From Collinsella sp. (GTDB taxonomy: Bacteria > Actinomycetota > Coriobacteriia > Coriobacteriales > Coriobacteriaceae), in NCBI GenBank assembly GCA_019419455.1, contig DXZW01000027.1, positions 1-64,000 of the forward strand: a DNA stretch of 64,000 nucleotides, given 5' to 3'. The notes under the pieces were generated by a model. It saw only the letters and a program-made list of their open reading frames with translations, was not told where the DNA came from and searched no databases. The translations under genes and the position numbers were made by a program. Position 1 is the first letter of the stretch; each line of letters starts with the position of its first letter. Shown here in pieces: positions 24,264 to 33,231 of this stretch.

Positions 24264-27200
24264 ATGCCTGTTCGAATCTATACCACCAATACCGGTACGG
24301 ACTTGAGCGATGCCGAGGCGGCGCTGCTTGCCGACCTTATTGCCCGCCACGGGCGTGCCGTGCTGCTGGCGCCAACGTTTGCCGAGCTCGACCTGTGCCG
24401 TCATGATGCGGCGGAAGCCGGCGTTTCGCTGGGTATTGACTACAAGACGCCTACATCGTGGCTTCGCTCGCTTTGGGAGCTTTTGGGCGACGGGCGCGGT
24501 TTCGTCGACAACCTGCAGCGCCAGATGCTGTTTTCGGACATGGTAGCGCGTCTCGACGACGCCGACCTGCAGCCGCTTTCGCGCAGCCAGGGCACGGTGC
24601 GTATGCTCGCGCGTATGGCTCGCGATGTGCTGCCGGGTGTGGCAGGGACAGGTGCCGAGCGTTGCTGCGACAACGTTTGCAAGCCCAAGCCCAGAAGCGA
24701 CGCCGAGGCTCGCGTGTTTGAACTTTTGTGCGCCTATGCGCGCGGTTTGGACCGTCGAGATATGGTCGAGCCCTGCGAGGCGGCTGACATTATGGCCGGC
24801 GCTTTGGCCGACAACCTGCCGGGGTGCGCCCGCGCCGTTTGCGTGCGCGGCGTCACGTCATTTACGTATAGCCTGCTCGAGCTGCTGTCCGCCGTGGCAA
24901 ACAACGGGGGAGAGGTTGTCGTGCTGCTTGCCCGCGAGCAAGCGGCGATGCGCGAGGAGCTTGCCGCGGCATTTGATGTCCGCGGTGTGCTGTTTGAGAT
25001 CGCGCCGCTGGACGAGGATGCCGGCGCTCCCGCGATTGCTCCAAAGTCCGTCGTACGTCCTGCCTTTGTGGAAGTCGCCGGGCCCCATGCCCGTGCCCGT
25101 GTCTATGCGGACGTCATCGATAAGATGGTGAAAGCGCGCAAGGAGTCCAAGGTCAACGATGCCGCCTCCGCACCCGTCGATCCCGTGCGCGTACTCGTGG
25201 TGTCCGCCCGGGCACCCCAGCTGTTCGGCGAGCTTGCCGCTCGTTTGGCGGCGCGCCACGTTGCTGCCGAGACGGCCGAGTTCACGGCGTTTTCCCAATC
25301 CATTGCGGGCAGGCAGTTCACGGCGCTCGCCAACCTGATCGAGCGTATGAAGGCCGCCGACGAAGGGGCAGCTTCTAAGACTGAGTGGTGGCCCGCTCCG
25401 GAGCTTACCGACTGGATTTACAGCCCGCTTTCGGGTGCCGACGCCGCCAGCGCGCGCACGTTCGACAAGAATATGCGACTGTCGCGCAGCAAGACCACTG
25501 CGGGCGTCAAGAGCCTGCTGCAGAGCGTGCAGGGCCAGGTGAGGGGCGCGCGTAAAGCGGCGAGCGACGAGAACTGGTTTAAGAGCGTGCCGTGCGTGAT
25601 CTCGGACGTGTTCCAGGCGCTGTGGCGCGACAAACCCGTGACGGCGCTCAAGGCCATGCTTGCCGTTGCCGAGGCACTGCCCGATCGCGCACTTGGCGGT
25701 CTCGACGGTCAGGCCCGTCGCCAGGCGGAGGTGGCCCTGCTGCGCCACGTCATCGACATCCTTATGAATGACGCCCGTGCGCTCAACGTGTCGCAGGCCG
25801 CGACCGTGCCCGTGCTCGATGACATTCGAACCAAGGTGGACAAGCGTAGCGCCGCCTACGATTACGAGACCTACGAGGTTGACCGTGCGCCACGCGCCCA
25901 GGTTCGCTTTGCTTCGCTTGCCGATGCGGCGGCTCTGCGCCCCGGCAGCTACGATGCCGTGCTGTTTGCCGATGTCGATCTGGACAGCTATCCGCTCTCA
26001 CACGAAGAGGGGCCGCTGACCACGCTGACGGCGAGCCTCGGTCGCGAGGACGTGACGCTTGAGCCTGCGGCCTTGCTGCGCGCACGCTTTGGCCGCGCGA
26101 TACAAGCGTCGCGTGGTCCGGTTACGCTCGCCCGTGTGACCCACGATCGTCAGGCGCGCGAGTGCTATCCGGCGGCCGTGTGGACCGAGTTGCGGGCGCA
26201 TGCCGAGGCCGCTAACGATGCTAAGGCCGCTGACGCCGACAAGGCCGCTGACGACGCTAAGGCCGTTGGCGCCGACAAGGCGAAGTGTGTGGGTGAGGGC
26301 GATATCGTAAGGGACTTCGATCCCGCGGCAGGCGAAGGTCTTAGGCGCGAGCGCGTGACCTGCGAAGCCCCCCAGCATCTGAGCGATGAAGCCATTCCGT
26401 ATCTGGTCCTGCGTCGTCGCGATGGCGAGGGCGAGGATGCGCCGCTGGTGCCGCGCCTGACGTCTGCCTCGCAGATCGAGGCCTATTCGACCTGCCCGCT
26501 ATGCTGGTTCGTCTCGTACCGCGTGAAGCCCCAGTCGATCGACGCTGGCTTTGGCAATATGGAGAAGGGCAACTTTGTCCACGACGTGCTGGAACACTTG
26601 CATGCCCGTCTGCCCCAGGAGGGCATGGAGCGCGTGACACCCATGAATCTGCCACGCGCGAAGGAGCTGCTGCGCGAGGTCTTTGACGAGACCTTGGCCG
26701 AGCATGCGGGCAAGCGCGGTACCGAGGGCCCGCTCGTGCCGCTCTCCCCGGTGGAGGAGCGCCAGGTGGCCGAGATTTTGCCGCAGCTGGAGGGCGTTCT
26801 TGCCTACGAGTCCGAGGCGCTCGCGCCCTTCGCGCCGCGCTACCTGGAGTTTGCGTTCAACGAGCTCCAGGTCGAGTATGCCGGCTGGCCGCTCGGCGGG
26901 CGCATCGACCGCGTGGATGTGGATGCCGAGAATCGCGCCGTGGTAATCGACTACAAGCATCGCACGGGCGTTGAGGAGTTTAAACTCGCCGACCCCACGG
27001 TGCGCGACGAGGAATCGGGCGAGGCCGCCATCGACGACCCGCGGTGGCTGCCGCCCCATACCCAGACGCTTATCTATGCGCAGGCCATGCGCCGGGCGCT
27101 GGATCTGGATGCCCGTGCGGCGCTCTATTTTTCGACCAAGGGCGGCAAACCGGCGCTGCGCGGCGCCGCGAGTGCCGAGCTGCTCGAGGAGGAGCGTGGT

Positions 27201-27416
27201 GACGGCCGCATCCCGGGGCTTAAGAAGGGCTTTCCCGGCGAGGGTGGCAGCATGGACTTCGACGCCCTGCTCGATCGCGTGGAGGCCGGCATCGCCGAGC
27301 GCCTGCACGAACTCGAGGCAGGCGACGTTGCCGCCGTCGACCCGATGTCGGCTCAGGCCGCGCATGCGCGCTGCTCGTATAACCACGAAGGAACGTTTGT
27401 AAGGAGGGACGTGTAG
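24264..27416 (+). CDS. addB: AddB-type helicase-like nuclease subunit
   Basis: A 1050-aa AddB/RexB-like partner of AddA for double-strand-break resection. The N-terminal half is a degenerate superfamily-1 helicase fold. The C-terminal PD-(D/E)XK nuclease shows GRIDRVDVD and VVIDYK at about residues 880-900. Cysteines TCPLC (about 745) and the near-terminal CSYN fit the Fe-S staple of AddB. An Ala/Asp/Lys low-complexity insert (about 648-675, encoded at 26209-26283) separates the two halves. GGAGG precedes ATG 24264, and addA starts 3 nt after the stop. Confidence 0.88.
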   Translation: MPVRIYTTNTGTDLSDAEAALLADLIARHGRAVLLAPTFAELDLCRHDAAEAGVSLGIDYKTPTSWLRSLWELLGDGRGFVDNLQRQMLFSDMVARLDDADLQPLSRSQGTVRMLARMARDVLPGVAGTGAERCCDNVCKPKPRSDAEARVFELLCAYARGLDRRDMVEPCEAADIMAGALADNLPGCARAVCVRGVTSFTYSLLELLSAVANNGGEVVVLLAREQAAMREELAAAFDVRGVLFEIAPLDEDAGAPAIAPKSVVRPAFVEVAGPHARARVYADVIDKMVKARKESKVNDAASAPVDPVRVLVVSARAPQLFGELAARLAARHVAAETAEFTAFSQSIAGRQFTALANLIERMKAADEGAASKTEWWPAPELTDWIYSPLSGADAASARTFDKNMRLSRSKTTAGVKSLLQSVQGQVRGARKAASDENWFKSVPCVISDVFQALWRDKPVTALKAMLAVAEALPDRALGGLDGQARRQAEVALLRHVIDILMNDARALNVSQAATVPVLDDIRTKVDKRSAAYDYETYEVDRAPRAQVRFASLADAAALRPGSYDAVLFADVDLDSYPLSHEEGPLTTLTASLGREDVTLEPAALLRARFGRAIQASRGPVTLARVTHDRQARECYPAAVWTELRAHAEAANDAKAADADKAADDAKAVGADKAKCVGEGDIVRDFDPAAGEGLRRERVTCEAPQHLSDEAIPYLVLRRRDGEGEDAPLVPRLTSASQIEAYSTCPLCWFVSYRVKPQSIDAGFGNMEKGNFVHDVLEHLHARLPQEGMERVTPMNLPRAKELLREVFDETLAEHAGKRGTEGPLVPLSPVEERQVAEILPQLEGVLAYESEALAPFAPRYLEFAFNELQVEYAGWPLGGRIDRVDVDAENRAVVIDYKHRTGVEEFKLADPTVRDEESGEAAIDDPRWLPPHTQTLIYAQAMRRALDLDARAALYFSTKGGKPALRGAASAELLEEERGDGRIPGLKKGFPGEGGSMDFDALLDRVEAGIAERLHELEAGDVAAVDPMSAQAAHARCSYNHEGTFVRRDV

Positions 27417-27419
27417 ACC

Positions 27420-30400
27420 ATGGATCTTTCGACTTTGATGCCGCAACAGCTGCAGATCGTCAAAACGCTCGACCGTCCGCTGTTTGTCTCGGCGGGTGCC
27501 GGTTCGGGCAAGACCTTTACCCTCACGCGCCGCATCGTCTACGCGCTCTCGCCCGAATCCGGTCCGTTCGTTGAGCATCTGGACCAGGTGCTCGCCATTA
27601 CCTTCACCAAAGATGCCGCGGCCGAGATTCGCGACCGCGTGCGTCGCGCGCTTATCGAAGAGGGTATGGACGAGGAGGCCCTGACCGTCGACGACGCTTG
27701 GATCTCGACCATTCACGGTATGTGTTCGCGCATCCTGCGCGCGCATGCGTTGGAGCTGGGCATCGATCCCGAGTTCACGGTGCTTACCGATACCGATGAG
27801 CTTATGGATCAGGCTGTCGAGCATGTGCTGGGGCGCGCGACGGCGCCCGATGGCGCGCCTGAGCTCGCCGCCTCGCTTAAGGCCCTCTACGCTTGGTATC
27901 CCATGGCGGGCGAGGGCGGGCCGTTTGGCGCCGGTACCACCATCAAAGGTCTGGTGCGCGACCTGCTGGAGCTATCGAGCCAGCTGCCGGGCGGCATGGA
28001 CGATGTGTGCGTGGCGCGCGGCCAGGCCGATACCTCGGCACTCGCCGACGCCTATCGCGCGGCGTTGGGTGCGAGCAAGGCCGCGACCGAGAAAGCGCAG
28101 GTGGCACTCGATGCCATCGACGCGTTTGAGGCGAGCGGCAAAACCATGGAGGATGTGGCGCGACTCATGATGTCGTGCAGCATGCCTCGGGCGAGCAAGG
28201 CGTTTCCTAAGGAACAGGTGGAGCTGCTCAAGGCCGAGGCTGCCGATGCGTTTATCAATATCGTGCTGGCCTGCGGTGGTCCCGCGCTCGATGCGCTGGT
28301 GGGCCTGGCCCGTTCCGTGGAGGCTGAGTATCGCGCGCTGAAGGCCGGCCAGTCCGCGCTCGATAACAACGACCTACTGCGTATGGCGTACGAGGCGCTG
28401 CGCGACTACCCGGCTATTCGAGCGGCCTATGAGGGTCGCTTTAAGATGGTCATGATCGATGAGTTCCAGGATACCGACCAGATGCAGGTCGATTTGATCC
28501 GTTACCTGACGGGCGCGGGGGAGCGCGCACTGTGCACCGTAGGCGATGCGCAGCAGTCGATCTACCGCTTCCGTGGTGCCGAGGTCGAGGTGTTCCGTCG
28601 CCAGGAGCGCAAGGTGGGTTCGACGACGGCGTCCGAGACGGTCGCCACGTCCGATGCCCCCGCCGGCGAGCTCGTCAAGCTTGTACGCAACTTCCGCAGC
28701 CACGACGAGGTGCTGCGCTATGTGGCGCGCGTCTTTGACGGCGACACCGGTGGTTTGATGCAGGGGTTCTTGGATCTTGAACCGAGCGACGAACGCGAGG
28801 ACAAGCTCAAGGCGAAGGCATCGCGCCGCCAGGCGATCTTCGTTGCCGGTGGCAGTACGCAGGAGCGAACGCAGGCGAAAGCTCGCGCGATTGCGGAGCG
28901 ATTCCAAGCACTCGTTAAAGCGGGCCAGCCCCAGGGCAGCATGGTCCTGCTGCTGGGCCGCATGACCAACGCCGATGTCTATGCGCAGGCCTTCCGCGAC
29001 CAAGAGCTCGACTGCGTGATCGCAGGCGGCTCGGTCTTTGCCCAGGCAGCTGAGGTGCAGACGGTGCGTGCCCTGGTCTGCGCACTCGCCAATCCGGCCG
29101 ATACGGCGCAGGGCCTTATGCCGCTGCTCGCCTCGCCGATGTTTGCGCTCGGCGCCCAGGAGTTCCTGGCGCTGGCGACCAAACTGGACGACCAGACGGG
29201 GGAGACCTCGCGCCGCAACATCGATGCGGGCATCATGAGCGATTCCGATGTGCCGGGTTTGCAAGACTTGCCGCTCGTGACGCGCGCCCGCGAGGTGCTG
29301 CGGTATGCGCTTCGTCGCGTGGGCCGCGATTCGTTCGCCGCCATCGCGCGCGATACTGTCAACGCCTCCGGCTGGTTTGTGCGTCTGGCACAGCGTGGTC
29401 CCGAGGGCAAGGCCATTGCCGCCAACGTGCTTAAGGCGCTCGATGCCGTGGCCGAGGCGGAGGCCGAGTTCGGTAACTCGCCGCGTTCCATTGCGCTTGC
29501 CTTCGACCGCTTCTTGGCGGGCAAGGAGGCCCCAGGTGCCCTCAACGAGGAGGGCGACGGCGCGGTGCGCATCATGACGGTGCATGCCTCCAAGGGCCTG
29601 GAGTATCCGGTCGTGGCGGTTGCGGAGTGCTTTGGCGTGCGTAAGTCTTCGGGTGCGGCTCAGATGGGGCGTGTCGAGGGCGGAGCGCAGGTCGTGGCGC
29701 TGCCGGCGCGCTTCGACGGCGTTAAACTCGCGGACGGCACGTTCGTAAAGGGCGATGACGTCAAAAAGCAGTTTGAGCATGCGTTTAAGGGTAAGGGCAC
29801 GTCGCTATGGTTGCCGCCGGAGCTCATGGAGGATGTCTGCGCGACGGGTTCTCCCGCCGAGGCATTCGTTCGCCTGCGCAACCACGACCTGCAGCTTTCG
29901 CTCGAGGAGCGGGCTCGCTTGCTCTATGTCGCCATGACGCGAGCGCGCGAGCTGGTCATTCTGGCGATGGATGTCGGCGTGAGCCGCGGCAAGGTGACGG
30001 CGCCGACCTTCGATGTCGAGACGGATCTGACCTACGACGTGCTGCGCCGCATTTTGCCGACGGATGCCCTGGACATGCCGCAGCTCGATGCCGACCGCCT
30101 GGTGTTCGACAACTCCCAGCCGGGCGACTACGAGCTCATTTCGCTCGCGGACTTTTCCTTTGGCGAGCAGTCGTTTGAGGCCAATGCTTCTCTGGATGCC
30201 GAGGGCAGGCTTGTCCGCGGCGATGCCGATGCCGCCGATAATGCTGCGCACTCAACTGTGCCCGGTCCTGCCGACGCCGAGCCCGATGCGTTTGAGCTCG
30301 TGTATCCCCAGGCGGTGGGCGTGCGCATGGGCACCTGCCCGTATCCGGCGCGCGATTCGTACAGCTACTCGTCAATTGCCGCGGCGCTGCATGCCGAGTC

Positions 30401-31046
30401 CGAGGACCGTGCCGCCGAGGCACACGTGCCCATGGACGAGGCCGGCGATGATGCGGAGTCGGATGGTTCTGAGATGACGGATGCAGACGTGGCCGCCGTT
30501 GAGCCCGCCGGCAACCCCATGGCGCTGGGCTCGGCGTTCCATGCTGCCTGCCAGTGGCTGATCGAGATGGGTGCCGACGTGTTGCCCGCTGTGCGCGCCG
30601 ATGCGCTGGCACGCTTGTGGCGCCTGACGCCGGAGCAGCGCGAACGCTTCGACGTTGCCCTGGACCGCTGGCTCAAGTCGGCTGTTCGTGCCGACCTGCT
30701 CGCGTGGCCGTGCGTTCGCGCCGAGGTGCCGTTCTTTTCGCTGGGCTGTGAGGACAAGGACATTGCCCGCTACGGTGCATATGCCGAGGGCGCCATCGAC
30801 GCTTTGGCAACCGACCCGGCCGATCCGTCGCGCGCGCTGGTCATCGACTACAAGACGGGCGGCACACCGGACGAGACGCCGGATCAGCTGCAGGAGAAGC
30901 ACGCCCTGCAGGCGCGCGTCTACGCTGATGTTCTGCACAAGGCGGGCTTTGAGGCCGTGACCGTCAAGTTCGTCCGCGCGGAGCAGCCGGATCCAACCAT
31001 CTTCGTCAAACCCGCCGAACCTCAAGTAGTCACCTACAACCTTTAG
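27420..31046 (+). CDS. addA: AddA helicase-nuclease
   Basis: A 1208-aa UvrD-family helicase with a C-terminal nuclease, the motor of the AddAB recombinational-repair complex. Helicase motifs seen: Walker A AGAGSGKT (residue 26), VMIDEFQDTDQ (motif II), GDAQQSIYRFRGA (motif III), MTVHASKGLEYPVV (motif V) and LYVAMTRARE (motif VI). The C-terminal PD-(D/E)XK nuclease is EGAIDALATD followed by LVIDYKTGG. An Asp/Glu/Ala-rich linker sits between the domains. The start at 27420 follows AAGGAGGGA at the end of addB, so the two are translated together. Confidence 0.93.
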   Translation: MDLSTLMPQQLQIVKTLDRPLFVSAGAGSGKTFTLTRRIVYALSPESGPFVEHLDQVLAITFTKDAAAEIRDRVRRALIEEGMDEEALTVDDAWISTIHGMCSRILRAHALELGIDPEFTVLTDTDELMDQAVEHVLGRATAPDGAPELAASLKALYAWYPMAGEGGPFGAGTTIKGLVRDLLELSSQLPGGMDDVCVARGQADTSALADAYRAALGASKAATEKAQVALDAIDAFEASGKTMEDVARLMMSCSMPRASKAFPKEQVELLKAEAADAFINIVLACGGPALDALVGLARSVEAEYRALKAGQSALDNNDLLRMAYEALRDYPAIRAAYEGRFKMVMIDEFQDTDQMQVDLIRYLTGAGERALCTVGDAQQSIYRFRGAEVEVFRRQERKVGSTTASETVATSDAPAGELVKLVRNFRSHDEVLRYVARVFDGDTGGLMQGFLDLEPSDEREDKLKAKASRRQAIFVAGGSTQERTQAKARAIAERFQALVKAGQPQGSMVLLLGRMTNADVYAQAFRDQELDCVIAGGSVFAQAAEVQTVRALVCALANPADTAQGLMPLLASPMFALGAQEFLALATKLDDQTGETSRRNIDAGIMSDSDVPGLQDLPLVTRAREVLRYALRRVGRDSFAAIARDTVNASGWFVRLAQRGPEGKAIAANVLKALDAVAEAEAEFGNSPRSIALAFDRFLAGKEAPGALNEEGDGAVRIMTVHASKGLEYPVVAVAECFGVRKSSGAAQMGRVEGGAQVVALPARFDGVKLADGTFVKGDDVKKQFEHAFKGKGTSLWLPPELMEDVCATGSPAEAFVRLRNHDLQLSLEERARLLYVAMTRARELVILAMDVGVSRGKVTAPTFDVETDLTYDVLRRILPTDALDMPQLDADRLVFDNSQPGDYELISLADFSFGEQSFEANASLDAEGRLVRGDADAADNAAHSTVPGPADAEPDAFELVYPQAVGVRMGTCPYPARDSYSYSSIAAALHAESEDRAAEAHVPMDEAGDDAESDGSEMTDADVAAVEPAGNPMALGSAFHAACQWLIEMGADVLPAVRADALARLWRLTPEQRERFDVALDRWLKSAVRADLLAWPCVRAEVPFFSLGCEDKDIARYGAYAEGAIDALATDPADPSRALVIDYKTGGTPDETPDQLQEKHALQARVYADVLHKAGFEAVTVKFVRAEQPDPTIFVKPAEPQVVTYNL

Positions 31047-31062
31047 CCACCTCAGGCTTTAT

Positions 31063-31116
31063 GGTGCTATTTGGTTGGTTTTCGGCCGTAAGGCCCTCAA
31101 TCGTCCAAATGGCACC
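31063..31116. repeat. Inverted repeat after addA
   Basis: GGTGCTATTTGG (31063-31074) is inverted with one mismatch at 31105-31116, with an inner GGCC hairpin. It starts 17 nt after the addA stop and could terminate transcription. Confidence 0.5.
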
Positions 31117-31181
31117 GCAACGCATGGGAGAGCCTGGGGCGGTACAATGGCTCGAACGGTTCAAGCGAATAAGGAGCCATC

Positions 31182-31689
31182 ATGCAGCTCACCAAAACGC
31201 TTAAGGTGACGCCGGAGGAGCTTTTTGACGCTCTGGCGGGGTCCATCATGCAGGATATCGAGAACGCCACGGGCAAACGTCCTAGCCGCAATAAGCTCAA
31301 CGGCTATAAGTACGAGAAGCGTCCATACCGCAAAAGGCAAGACCAAGGGCACGGCGATCAAGGTTAAGATCAAGCACTTTGACTACCCGTGCCTCTATGA
31401 GGTCTGTTTTCAGTATGCGGCGGGCATCAATACCATGCGCTATGAGGCTGCACCTGCTGGCGATGGTGCTTGCGAGCTCACCTATACCGAGGATTTTCAG
31501 GGTGCGGGTGGCAACACGTCTGGCATGCGCGGCAAGCTCGGCCTCTTCTTCTACGAGCGCAAGCTCAAGAGCCGCGCCAACCAGACGATTGATCAAATCG
31601 TCAAATACATCGAGGGTGAGCGCCGCGTAAAGGCTAATCCCGCCTTCGCCGATGATACTGCCGAAAACGCTTCGGATGTATTCCATTGA
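31182..31689 (+). pseudogene. DUF3284-like protein gene, frameshifted
   Basis: The first frame (31182 on) gives the N-terminal half typical of DUF3284 (LTKTLKVTPEELFDALAGSI, then NKLNGYKYEK). It stops at 31367. The remainder (VKIKHFDYPCLYEV to IVKYIEGE) continues in the +1 frame to 31689. Removing one A from the AAAA run at 31332-31335 would restore a single ORF of about 168 codons. ATG 31182 has AAGGAG upstream and TACAAT at about 31143 as a possible -10. DUF3284 proteins have a START/SRPBCC-like look and unknown function. It is either a real inactivating indel or a homopolymer sequencing error. Confidence 0.75.
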
Positions 31690-31792
31690 TACCCTGTGCA
31701 AAAGCTTTACCGCTCTTCACATCAACTGTGAACACTTCAGGCTTCGAGTCAGTAGCGAGCGGCCCGGCATAATTAGTTGATGGAAGTGCCAA

Positions 31793-32992
31793 ATGAATAA
31801 GAATGCCGCTACGCAACTGCACATCTATTCCGCCTTTTTCGTTCTCGCGGGATTTGTTTTAAATCGGGGAGTGTTTCTACTTTTCCTTGCGGATAAAGGA
31901 ATGTCTGTCACGGAAATCGCGCTTTATCAAGCCCTGTACAACATTGCAACGGTCGTCCTCGAGCTGCCAACAGGGCTGGTAGGCGATTTCTTTGGAAAGA
32001 AGTTCTCGATTCAAGTGGGCGTTCTGCTTCTTTTCTTCCATACGGCTGGCATGCTGTTACTCTCAGGCCCCTTTCTCGTCGCGCTTTCCCTTGTTGAGGC
32101 ACTCGCCTACTCCCTTCAATCGGGATCCGAACAAGCACTTTTATATGAAATTGCCCGAAATGCCGGTCAAGGAGAGCGCTTCCTCACCATCAACGCTCGG
32201 CTGCTTGCCGCGCAATCAATCGCGACGGGAGTGGCAATCGTACTTGGATCATTCATTGCCCAAGTATCTTGGAGTGCCCTCTACGTATGCGTTTCCGTTT
32301 TCTATCTCCTGCAGCTTTTCCTTCTGTATCCCATTGAGAGGATGGAAACGACCCATTCCAAAAACTCTGGGGAGGAAAGGTTTGACGTAGCCAAGATCTT
32401 CAGACGCGAAACCTGGTGCATTGGAGAATCCGCTTTTGCGGTATTGCTTCTTCTAGTCGGCACAAGCATGCTCGATGGATTCTATGGGAGTTATTACAAC
32501 TTGAATCAGTTGGTATTCGACGCATTTGATGCTCCCGTCTCCATAATAGGAATCTTTTTCGGTGCATCCTATGCAGTAAATGCGACGGCCTACATTGCAG
32601 CAGATTTCTTCTCATCGCGTTTCGGGAAAAGAAATACCATGCTCGGCTCGATGTTAATCGAGGCCGGTCTTTTCATGATTCTTCCGTGGTTCGCTTCAAA
32701 TCCGCTGTGTTTGTTTGGCCTTAGCATGGTGCTTTGTTTTCTCCCGGAAGTGGTGTACATCACTTCGGAAAACTTAATCCAAGACGCGATAGCGGATGAT
32801 CTCCGCGCGACGATCCTTTCCGTCGCGTCTCTGGTAAGGGCCCTCTTTTCTGCAATGTTTTTCTCCATATTTGGATATGTGTTGGGGTTATATCCCATTC
32901 AGATAGCGCTCGGTGTTATTGGCGCAATCGCGATAGCAATTACCGCCGTTGTTTCTTTAAAAATGGTAGGAATACATGTCTCCAAGAATTGA
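31793..32992 (+). CDS. MFS transporter
   Basis: A 399-aa major-facilitator protein with about twelve membrane segments. The motif-A-like LVGDFFGKKFSI lies between helices 2 and 3. Related families include drug/macrolide exporters and peptide-associated MFS pumps; the substrate is not evident. Base composition is visibly more AT-rich than its neighbours, which suggests acquisition. GGAAG precedes the start. A small ORF overlaps its last 17 bp. Confidence 0.85.
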   Translation: MNKNAATQLHIYSAFFVLAGFVLNRGVFLLFLADKGMSVTEIALYQALYNIATVVLELPTGLVGDFFGKKFSIQVGVLLLFFHTAGMLLLSGPFLVALSLVEALAYSLQSGSEQALLYEIARNAGQGERFLTINARLLAAQSIATGVAIVLGSFIAQVSWSALYVCVSVFYLLQLFLLYPIERMETTHSKNSGEERFDVAKIFRRETWCIGESAFAVLLLLVGTSMLDGFYGSYYNLNQLVFDAFDAPVSIIGIFFGASYAVNATAYIAADFFSSRFGKRNTMLGSMLIEAGLFMILPWFASNPLCLFGLSMVLCFLPEVVYITSENLIQDAIADDLRATILSVASLVRALFSAMFFSIFGYVLGLYPIQIALGVIGAIAIAITAVVSLKMVGIHVSKN

Positions 32993-33125
32993 TATATCGA
33001 TTGACGAGCTGCCCGAAGCGTCGAGCCTTCTTGATGGACATGACTATTCGTCACAAATCATTCAGCGTATCGCCGGGGTTTCAGTAATACTCGATATATC
33101 TGGATGCCCTCATTCCCCTTTTTGA
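32976..33125 (+). CDS. Small ORF overlapping the MFS gene
   Basis: An ATG at 32976 preceded by GGTAGGAA opens a 49-codon frame that ends at TGA 33123-33125 and shares the AT-rich composition of the MFS gene. The peptide begins MSPRIDISIDELPEASSLLD and ends SGCPHSPF. The overlap suggests translational coupling. It could be a genuine small protein or the truncated 5' end of a longer gene lost at the dnaE side. No family was recognised. Confidence 0.4.
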   Translation: MSPRIDISIDELPEASSLLDGHDYSSQIIQRIAGVSVILDISGCPHSPF

Positions 33126-33231
33126 AGGTCCCAAAAAGACTACCGTGTGGGTTTGGCTAGGTTCGGGTGCTGTCCGCGCCGTGGGGTAAAATCGTTCAGT
33201 CAGAACACGAACCCGCATCGGAGCTCATCAC

